A DNA stretch of 16,972 nt from JAWLFY01 sp964462125 (GTDB lineage Bacteria > Planctomycetota > Planctomycetia > Pirellulales > Pirellulaceae). The translations under genes and the position numbers were made by a program. Under the pieces are notes generated by a model. That model did not search any database. It had not been told where the DNA came from and saw nothing but the letters and a program-made list of their open reading frames with translations. Location: NCBI GenBank assembly GCA_964462125.1, contig CAYWXT010000111.1, positions 1-16,972 on the forward strand. Reading direction: 5' to 3'. Of the stretch, positions 13,201 through 15,106 are shown one piece after another. Numbering within the stretch: position 1 is the first letter of the stretch; each line of letters begins with the position of its first letter.

Positions 13201-13285
13201 GGAGCTGATCGTGAAGGATCGCTCCGGCGGTCGTGGTGAGGAGACGGAGCGAGCGGTGGACGAAGCGATCACGTTGTTCCATTGA
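1..13285 (+). CDS. Giant secreted multidomain protein, tandem Ig/cadherin-like repeats and C-terminal dockerin (5' partial)
   Basis: One open frame runs from the left edge (first whole codon at base 2) to TGA at 13283-13285, giving at least 4,427 residues. The GTG at 65 is unlikely to be the true start: the frame is open before it, no Shine-Dalgarno precedes it, and the sequence just before it (SDITHVLTEN) is matched by an internal repeat (TDIVHVLQSE). The signal peptide must lie outside the window. Order: beta-helix-type duplicated unit, two PPC-like domains, propeller-like region, two jelly rolls, second beta-helix, Ig-like, GEVED, about 13 Ig/cadherin-like modules, dockerin, charged tail. 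I see no cysteine and very few lysines; Asp and Glu are abundant. This fits a Ca-binding protein exported to the surface or matrix, perhaps for adhesion; that role is inferred. Related giant proteins are known in Pirellulaceae. The reading frame is certain, the function is not. Confidence 0.96.
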   Translation, partial: SGSTLDKLTVPGRFANSDITHVLTENLLIEGNVGGQLRTAGGLAARAAGRLVVDPGVVVKLADTRIEAQRGGSSLIAEGSENRPVVFTSLADDRFGGSGTFDTNSSADSFGSAGDWGGFYFGEVSSGSFDRSIISFAGGESPIEGDSVPFNTIEAHQANVRVANSLIKDNAGGNASGVRNGRGANQAATIYVRGAQPIIVNNTIVDNAGPAINVNANSLNFPVQPDRGRSTGRLDRFSSFDDNHGPLIRLNRLNNNGINGVMVRGEELTTESVWDDTDIVHVLQSEIVVDNHHSFSGLRLQSGNAESLVIKLAGADAGFTATGTPLDIVDRIGGTIQVLGAPGHPVVLTHLADDSVGAGFAPDGRVMTNTNNSVSPSTGASGAWRGLRFEEFSNDRNVAIVREREDPITGGQDINRTPGRAQFLGELAPDEKSGDENRRLGFEVHGFISPDDPGDMDVYSFRGAGGTPVWIDLDRTDPTLDVIVEVVNANGTVQSRSVRSGDLTHAGNANAATLTQNPLLGGDFYTQNFRDAGMFFVLPGAVGQVGEYFVRVRSNPQSDPATSFEGESSGEYQLQVRLQQEDEFPGSTVQFADIRFAQSAIDVRGLPGRSPLVGEASELPDANGTSGAAQGLVNLLETDTATLSIAGDLSDSTDVDFYQFDVQHEGIQVIPGANDDPGTVAVVFDLDYADGLVRPDTTLAVFDDSGNLVFVGRESNIEDDLPTGPGVGTDDLSRGSFGTDDPSVGPVHLRPNGTYFVAVMSNRQLPSAIAGAFVENPSIPENALVRLEPTNTIRRAVEDHIGFQGHRSLGVRVRPETDGIFDVSTAAALDDHAVPFRLEDVALLVGTDNASNANNDHLYVVNPSRSERYLTRISGGNNWVSGNDDIQDVVIRSDGRMFGVRRLEDVSDSVGALVELDPATGAILSTQNDNILGRNPTPNAADLNQNLGSQLRRAEEFTTSDEVDAFTFRRRGTSGPAAAPVPDYHVYYAVREAGNASKLYRARENGDATPAAASGGDPRFGNVGDIQPVGVTHASTTLTLNDGDDDDPEITQVRVEAKVAGPSGNNITLVINRPDNTNAQVTNVVGNTIFLNIGGTGGPPPTGGPTAAEIVDAINNDDDARDLVTAVIVGGNDNGEGNNGTTAALAPEGPVDLSGGQGVPLDGHVTGLSFGNFAGSGSLYGVTSGGEFVSINPSSGVATVLHQEFGVRYEGLSLGPQNVQGGAFAETLFAVTANGEIHAYDDAGNRLAIFDGGAQSASVSGINVGGARPTGLAFSPLDFNLWHPTMKRAPDAGHGVEEAPDDSRQPGDENISILSPGSGVSRTSDESDGGLSLHFGFEQWSQTENANSQDYLRYLNGTNAQLGILNQDQHADLSSNPNIVGSYNFPGGAFGSLVSDSFSLTGSVSQDRPTLYFNYFLDSENHSGSDEDSDVNDPFRDSARVFVSSDGGLNWNLVATNNSQLSDPEVPETDAELAGFLSHRADAGLNSLTPRSRNHQVVQELFDSTGQWRQARVDLSQYAGLPNVQLRFDFSTAGAMRDATLGGTDADFGEFTSRGNNPRSIRSLNNFFEGFYVDDIIVGYAERGEMVTGVRVSDPSITDLGASNARTRNRDPEQFPDVLSGPYQLEIRRTDDVAALVDDEGVAIINTFDTNDRHIVELELTAELDFEPGSAVDTSLPGQIILEGNAVSGSEMKPWEVSDVDPLTGLRSLRSGELTEAGDEVAAVYQASASELGSASDGRGLISFTYSVSSREETHGLMFLIDGVPQLVVPPTPPGESQTGSPGEPLASGEADLVTVRFPFAGANATFTWVYNFLDDQGNAAGQNRAWVDDIQVLQGGTGFEGDRNRHREQGVFIIDSNTIRDSGTVGVNVEPGALEAAGAVPHPAPTINFAQRNSDRLVPGVVIQNNIVTGSSAIRFAGEPTAVSQRPVPFGRIVNNTLVGAGAGTGIEVAGIASPTLMNNIVTGFGTAIGGATGSTVVRSGYFQDNGSNGPTGSGAILAADSTPLFRDPANENYNLVADSAAVDSSLNTLQDRFNFVNFKEDLGIPPSPLEAPDRDVFGQLRVDSSTNPGGGGSQVFKDRGAVDLADTDQPYVVLLDPVDNDQTGHDRDPNETVVWLSDPIAESFRFLIGDGRNPDAPQEGTGPDPLTVTSDAVTVRQNNRLLVEGVDYNFAFNESTGELRLTPLGTLWEPSRVYEITLDNAVIADLVGNPLRGNRPDGSTAFTVILPDVGFDFGDAPASYGTLLVDNGARHALIDGASPRLGAVVDREKDGQPPPGSDDAPAELMVDTSVDSLLIDVSGSGSPDVSLRFDAAFSPAAGDTIQVDVGRGPLVFEFVPTGIAPAAGHLAIRFDASDGPEVIAGKVASRLTGALVEPGDALRVEVDADNADTVQLQSFDGEDGVAVGTLSNGIDRIVFLDPDAPEPTSDSSDVLGFLNPLDPAGAEVAVTVLGEGFLDAWIDFNGDGVFDPQQERVLDSEPVTGGVNRLTIFTPDDALTGTTEARFRLSPDGGLMPTGLAVGGEVEDHRVEVIPVPLPVPSDDQFSISENSVVSPGSVLDTSTLGLPSVVDNDTIDPANFTPVEVVVDDPPEFAADFTLDPSTGHFVYQPEPNFAGIDTFTYRLANQAAAAGTVLPTTEFATVTIDVRPVNDPPLAQDQSFITTEDTAVTITAADLLNGAVPHFDPQFPPGAPEAPFDESSQDLQVVSIEAGATSVTAANAEQGPFATDNGTISATFDETTGFFVELSYLPDQDLNRDNAELQPFDMADVFDLFEFTIEDDGISIDPATIDPGTGDVVIDDTVMGTPRTHTATAVIDVAPQNDSPVAADDLVTVGEIGAGAMASPIDISTDWSQFLIASADDPDDPAIPVPSEDQPLLIPAAFLLRNDAAGRESAADEVNFVNDNDGPLTVISVQMVTPGDGSVSLDDDGDVQFMPPSDQFGEITFSYVVEDPGIDEDVDGNRVVNPLTTTGTVTVMVQPVNDAPLASDRSLTFEESGDAGPSGPFVFSPEDLLVGAADESAAIPGPSTDGLPFPFDESEQSLRVVRLRTAAGAVDVADLADYSGPGTGNGTLTLDSDAGGTFEFDFSDGALVEGRLVTAPDYNERSPFAAVESLFFTIEDDGLATDPQTGAVATLPAERSETESTLTVAVTEANDSPVFDFEPVVHLLERDDSGETVIPDWASNVLPGPATALDELDRQTVSFMYVADESVVPDGLFRLDPAVTPDGTLSIFPEPDAVGTAVVVMRATDFEDSPAFEPRSTEVSFTVNVQPVNDVPRLDSEMLGSSDAFDNDTAYAVGSDGTIRYTLREDNTQDDGTQAGYTIPLRAATGAGFNQLGLLDLFEVGPLNETGSLPGGDQVLSLESFEATTELGGTVTLTAGGGSEPELVYVPPQDHNRLIGGVDSFEYTVIDESLTSGETYQLGSTPFEDGMLVDDRLTVSNRVEFEATPVNDRPQFGLSTDFVEVAEDTSGAAFDDIAVDIAAGPPTAIDEISGPAAQNVSFVLEPLDFNRGGTDDPFGFGFPEISPDGELTFEPLPDVFGSFDFEVRLVDSGPELGDGRGDLNVSLPQTLTIKVQPVNDPPFRIGGEAPFEFDLRESETLVIPAATIGLPVNGESDVFAVGPENEAEDRLPRPGGNQTLSLASPLPTSTDENGTLETIVDDGGNIVELRYTPQPHFNGVDSFEFALSDDGITIDVGTGSVSRPDPLTVTQEVILNTVAVNDPPEFSGAQDVESDEDAGLVAFPDWATGVAAGPPEAVDELDGTATLPPQQVEFVISQISGDPELFVQPPTAAIEGDTATLTYETAVDANGEAVFEVFLQDDGPNNLALGDVNRTPTQTFMVTVDPVNDPPQFTPGEDVTVDEDSGTYSQSWATDILPGPPTAVDELASQTVQFDVVTPSQDEGLFTEDGMPEVDSDGVLSFTPADDAAGTVTVDVIAIDSEGLAAAPVALTVEIFDVNDSPTAVDVTVNTDEDRVLTITSSELTANDIDPDLTTNPDELLRVRMPAESFSTLGAALTFDDATGVLTYDPLVSETLQAMRPDDLLMDSFEYTVGDIDGEQDTATVDLNVAGRNDAPETVDDQIEVDPDPSTKTVISPLENDFDVDGTIDLATIVITQQPNFGSLARNGDGTLTYTPFSGFSSGDSFRYTVEDDLGQASKQATVTILPAAVPIAENDSFVVLRDQNVLLDVLANDTPQGAALDPSSVLVVSGPAEGQATAQPDGTVQFSPAAGFTGTVSFSYTVADESGFVSNPATVEVEVVDSTLQNSEMPSDVNGDEVVTALDALLIINRLSQGGGAAIPVTQDDQGPPFYDQNGDGSITALDALGVINELSRSASGGGEGERNDRPIAPTTVSQHRPEDESQPRQDDVQPAHATESRKLVADTIAEETDERRVSDDVMELIVKDRSGGRGEETERAVDEAITLFH
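1303..2300 (+). other. Two PPC-like beta-sandwich domains (in giant protein)
   Basis: The first domain (about 1303-1743) contains FEVHGFISPDDPGDMDVYSF followed by a 'DPTLDVIVEVVNANG' strand and ends with 'GEYQLQVRL'. The second (about 1876-2300) has 'GDLSDSTDVDFYQFDV', then 'DTTLAVFDDSGNLV' and 'GTYFVAVMSN'. The pattern of a D-x-D-x-Y-x-F strand, then a 'D..L.v.d..G' strand, then 'G.Y.v.V' at the end is that of the bacterial pre-peptidase C-terminal (PPC) family. PPC domains are usually accessory, substrate- or surface-binding modules of exported proteins. The second copy has a longer Gly/Asp-rich loop before its last strands. The assignment is by eye. Confidence 0.6.
2518..3851 (+). other. 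Propeller-like region with an inserted module (in giant protein)
   Basis: Repeated strands of the type 'DHLYVVNPSRS', 'GALVELDPATGAILST', 'GSLYGVTSGGEFVSINPSSG' and 'ETLFAVTANGEIHAYDDAGN' look like blades of a beta-propeller resembling WD40- or PQQ-like repeats. Between about 3097 and 3480 the pattern is broken by a separate module with 'KVAGPSGNNITLVIN' and 'AAEIVDAINNDDDARDLVTA'. That arrangement (a G-x-x-G-N-N-I strand followed by an amphipathic A-I-V-x-A-I-N helix) resembles modules seen in hook- and sheath-type structural proteins. The flanking blades appear to resume afterwards. The blade number and the identity of the insert are uncertain. Confidence 0.5.
3993..5513 (+). other. Two jelly-roll (MAM / choice-of-anchor-like) domains (in giant protein)
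   Basis: The first (about 3993-4762) opens with LSLHFGFEQWSQ, has 'RVFVSSDGGLNWNLVATNN' and 'VDLSQYAGLPNVQLRFDF', and closes with 'GFYVDDIIVG'. This is the typical series for jelly-roll domains found next to peptidases and in surface proteins. The second (about 5023-5513) is more diverged: 'GLISFTYSVSSREETHGL', 'ATFTWVYNF' and the closing 'NRAWVDDIQVLQ'. Both end on a V-D-D-I strand, which suggests they are related. Such domains usually bind carbohydrate or protein partners; no ligand can be assigned here. Confidence 0.6.
5527..6270 (+). other. Second right-handed beta-helix domain (in giant protein)
   Basis: Successive short strands with Asn ladders, including 'GVFIIDSNTIRDSGTVGVNV', 'GVVIQNNIVTGSSAIRF', 'GRIVNNTLVGAGAGTGIEV' and 'PTLMNNIVTGFGTAI', have the spacing of parallel beta-helix (PbH1) coils. 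The region closes with 'NENYNLVADSAAVDSS' and 'VFKDRGAVDL', an ending commonly seen in bacterial beta-helix surface proteins. About 4.3 kb of other domains lie between this and the first beta-helix region, so the two may be separate domains or one fold split by insertions. No catalytic residues are recognised. Confidence 0.65.
6274..7597 (+). other. SbsA-like Ig domain followed by interrupted GEVED domain (in giant protein)
   Basis: From 6274, 'PYVVLLDPVDND', 'VWLSDPIAESF' and 'YEITLDNAVIADLVGNPL' match the pattern of bacterial SbsA/Big_5-type Ig-like domains. From 6701 the sequence has the hallmark opening 'DFGDAPASYGT', then 'DNGARHALIDGASPRLGAVV', and ends with 'AWIDFNGDGVFD' and 'GGEVEDHRVEVI', the signature of the GEVED domain. 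Between about 6860 and 7260 an extra module ('DTIQVDVGRGPLVFEF', 'VIAGKVASRLTGALVEPGDA', 'DTVQLQSFDGEDG') separates the two halves. The DFNGDGVFD loop looks able to bind calcium. Confidence 0.7.
7619..12784 (+). repeat. About 13 tandem Ig/cadherin-like modules with 'PVNDxP' linkers (in giant protein)
   Basis: Eleven linkers of the form PVNDPP or a variant (x-x-N-D-x-P) begin at 7943, 8456, 8936, 9455, 9812, 10346, 10730, 11156, 11537, 11870 and 12212. A weaker 12th boundary lies near 12515. Two module types are seen. Type A (roughly 90-178 residues) carries 'G.L.Y.P....G.DSF.Y.v.D'. Type B (111-128 residues; starting at 9455, 10346, 11156 and 11537) mostly carries a 'WA......GPPTA.DEL..Q.V.F' motif, diverged in the 10346 copy. 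Both belong to the cadherin-like / tandem-95 style of exported bacterial repeats, stiff rods often stabilised by calcium at N-D linkers. The modules are diverged at DNA level, so recent slippage expansion is not evident. Confidence 0.85.
12818..13000 (+). other. Dockerin-like pair of Ca-binding F-hand repeats (in giant protein)
   Basis: Two matching segments, DVNGDEVVTALDALLIINRL and DQNGDGSITALDALGVINEL, are separated by about 20 residues. Each has Asp/Asn at the EF-hand-loop positions 1, 3 and 5 and an Asp at position 12 (D-x-N-G-D-x-x-x-T-A-L-D), then a short helix, as in type I dockerins. In cellulosome organisms dockerins bind cohesins. Planctomycetes carry many such pairs at the ends of large exported proteins, where they may serve in anchoring or assembly. 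No cohesin is visible in this window. Confidence 0.88.
13001..13282 (+). other. Charged, low-complexity C-terminal tail after the dockerin (in giant protein)
   Basis: About 94 residues follow the dockerin. They begin with a Gly/Ser/Glu linker (SASGGGEGE), continue as a disordered-looking stretch rich in Gln, Asp, Glu and Arg, and end in what looks like short amphipathic helices (VSDDVMELIVKDR, then TERAVDEAITLFH). There is no LPXTG motif, no transmembrane segment and no autotransporter barrel. The tail could be a secretion or anchoring signal recognised at the cell surface, but that is inference. Confidence 0.5.
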
Positions 13286-13351
13286 ATTGAAGGAGTTGTT
13301 GACAGTTCGGCTAAGTTTTCCGGATCCGCGTTCCGATCTCAAGGATTAGAG

Positions 13352-13376
13352 GCCCCTGGGTGTCCTTTCCGGGGGC
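13352..13376 (+). terminator. Hairpin between giant gene and flgK, possible terminator
   Basis: An 8-bp stem (GCCCCTGG at 13352-13359 with CCGGGGGC at 13369-13376, one G-U pair) closes a 9-nt loop. It begins 66 bases after the stop of the giant gene. The following bases (GTTCTATTCC) are only mildly T-rich, so it is a plausible but imperfect intrinsic terminator. It could instead lie in the flgK leader and affect its expression. The rest of the 122-bp gap has no gene. Confidence 0.4.
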
Positions 13377-13407
13377 GTTCTATTCCTAGAATCGGTGCGC
13401 GCGGGCG

Positions 13408-15096
13408 ATGAGCCTCTTCTCCACGATCCAGCAGTCCTCCGGTGCGCTTCAGGCGGCTCAAATTGGGCTGCAGGTCGTCGGCAACAACATCGCCAACGCC
13501 AACACCGAAGGCTATACTCGGACGCGGCTTGAGCAGTCTCCAGCCGCGGCGGTTCGGGTCGGCGGCCTGATCACCGGCCAAGGGGTCCGGCCCACTGGCG
13601 TTCGTCAGATCTTTGACAAGGCGCTCGCCGAGCGACTGTACAACGCCACCACGGCGATGGAGGGGGCGGGAACGGTCGAGAAGGCGTATTTGCAGCTGGA
13701 AGAGATCACTTCAGATTTGGACAACACCGGGCTGAACCAGCAACTCTCGTTGTTCAACAATGCCCTGCACGAACTTTCGACGCAGCCCAACGACTCCTCG
13801 GCGCGCGAGTTCGTCATCCAGCAGGGCGACGCGTTAGCCCAGAGTCTGCGTTCGAATCATGAACGGGCGACCGAACGTCAGAAGATTTGGAACAACGAGA
13901 TTTCGGGGTATGCGGATGACATCAATCGGCTGACCGAACGGATCGCCAAGCTGAATGTCGAGATCGCGACGTTGGAAGGGGGGGGATCCTCCGGCAGCGA
14001 CGCCGCCGAACTCCGCGATCAGCGTAATAAGAACTTGCGAGAGCTGTCGTCCTTCATCGACATCAACGTCCAAGAGCTCGACAACGGGAATTTATCGCTC
14101 TTCGTGGGGGGGGACTACCTGGTTTCCGAAGGTTCGCGGCGGGAGGTCGCCAGCGTCTACGACGAGAAGTCGGGCGGCCAGCAGATTCGCATCGTCCAGA
14201 GCGATTCGCCGCTGCAGCTCAGCGGCGGTAAAGTCGCAGGGACGATCGAGGCCCGCGACACGGTTTTCGGAAACTATCTGAAGGATCTCAACGAAATCAC
14301 TGCGGCGTTGATTCACACGGTCAATCGGGTCCATTCGCAGGGTCAGGGTCGCGTCGGTTTCGAAGAATTGACCTCGGATCACCAGGCCGATCCGGGCGTG
14401 CCACTCGACTCGGCAGGGCTTCCTTGGACGCCCGAGAATGGGTCATTTGAGATGGATGTGGTCGACCGCAGCGGCGAGGTCGTGTCCAGCCACCGGATCG
14501 ATGTGCAGGTCATGGGCGAGGTTGGTGACTCCACGATCAGCTCCGTCGCGTCCGACATCGATGACATTCCGGGGATCACTGCAACGGTGACGAGCAAAGG
14601 GGAACTGCGGATCGCCTCGGACTCACCCACCGGTCAGTTCACCTTTGGAGAAGACACCAGTGGCTTCTTGGCCGCCGCGGGAATCAACGGTTTTTTTGAA
14701 GGGTCAGGGCCTCTCGATATCAATGTCTCTGCGAAGCTGAAGGCGAACAACGATTTGTTGTCGGTGAGCGCAGGCGGGATCGGTGAGGACACGGAAACAC
14801 TCGTGAGGATGCTCGATCTCGTCGACACCCCAACCGAGGCTGGCGATGGGCGTAGCGTCCGCGACCTGTACGAGCAGACGATCGCCAGCATCGGGCAGAA
14901 GGTCAGCTTGCAGAAGAGTGCGGCCGAGGGGGTGCGAAATTTTCAAGCCACGCTGGAAAGCGAGCACTTGGCGACCACGGGGGTCAACATCGACGAGGAG
15001 GCGATCAAACTGATCTCCTACCAGCGCGCCTTTCAGGCCTCCTCGCGGGTGATCTCCACCGCGAGCGAAATGTTGGAGATCTTGGTGAATCTCTGA
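13408..15096 (+). CDS. flgK: Flagellar hook-associated protein FlgK (HAP1)
   Basis: FlgK is the first junction protein between flagellar hook and filament, exported through the flagellar type III apparatus and assembled outside the cell. The 562-residue length fits the family. The N-terminus has the rod/hook/HAP signature VVGNNIANANTEGYTR (residues 23-38). Residues 150-190 look like a coiled coil, and LRDQRNKNLRELSSFIDI follows at 202-219. FTFGEDTSGFLAAAGINGFF at 411-430 is typical of the central region of many FlgKs. The C-terminal helix, residues 525-562 from GVNIDEEAIKLISYQRAFQA to SEMLEILVNL, is the hallmark polymerisation end. The ATG at 13408 is chosen because the conserved N-terminus begins there; the Shine-Dalgarno is weak. 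No flgL, flgN, csrA or fliW is adjacent. Two G8 runs and one T7 run lie inside the gene. Confidence 0.97.
   Translation: MSLFSTIQQSSGALQAAQIGLQVVGNNIANANTEGYTRTRLEQSPAAAVRVGGLITGQGVRPTGVRQIFDKALAERLYNATTAMEGAGTVEKAYLQLEEITSDLDNTGLNQQLSLFNNALHELSTQPNDSSAREFVIQQGDALAQSLRSNHERATERQKIWNNEISGYADDINRLTERIAKLNVEIATLEGGGSSGSDAAELRDQRNKNLRELSSFIDINVQELDNGNLSLFVGGDYLVSEGSRREVASVYDEKSGGQQIRIVQSDSPLQLSGGKVAGTIEARDTVFGNYLKDLNEITAALIHTVNRVHSQGQGRVGFEELTSDHQADPGVPLDSAGLPWTPENGSFEMDVVDRSGEVVSSHRIDVQVMGEVGDSTISSVASDIDDIPGITATVTSKGELRIASDSPTGQFTFGEDTSGFLAAAGINGFFEGSGPLDINVSAKLKANNDLLSVSAGGIGEDTETLVRMLDLVDTPTEAGDGRSVRDLYEQTIASIGQKVSLQKSAAEGVRNFQATLESEHLATTGVNIDEEAIKLISYQRAFQASSRVISTASEMLEILVNL
13978..13985 (+). 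repeat. G8 homopolymer tract inside flgK
   Basis: Eight consecutive G's encode part of Glu-Gly-Gly-Gly-Ser at residues 190-194, between the coiled coil and the LRDQR helix. Loss or gain of one base would shift the frame and truncate FlgK. Such tracts can be prone to slippage, but nothing here shows that switching occurs. Confidence 0.9.
14106..14113 (+). repeat. Second G8 homopolymer tract inside flgK
   Basis: Eight consecutive G's encode Val-Gly-Gly-Asp at residues 233-236 (LFVGGDYL), 120 bases after the end of the first G8 tract. The Gly-Gly turn could have been coded with mixed Gly codons, so the GGG GGG choice is a codon-level feature. Confidence 0.9.
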
Positions 15097-15106
15097 GGCG
15101 ACTTGC

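Noticed and set aside
13299..13304. Perfect TTGACA box after the giant gene
   Set aside because: No -10 box is found at 16-18 bp downstream (the sequence there is GGATCC-like). A TAGAAT at 13387-13392 has no -35 at the right distance.
13311..13339. Sigma-28-like flagellar promoter upstream of flgK (CTAAGTTT ... TCCGATCT)
   Set aside because: The -35 part is close to TAAAGTTT, but the -10 part matches only 5 of 8 and the spacer is 13 rather than about 11. It is too weak to annotate without a mapped start.
13289..13349. AAGGAG followed by a tiny TTG-started frame in the gap before flgK
   Set aside because: It would encode fewer than 20 residues with no support. It is probably chance sequence after the stop of the giant gene.
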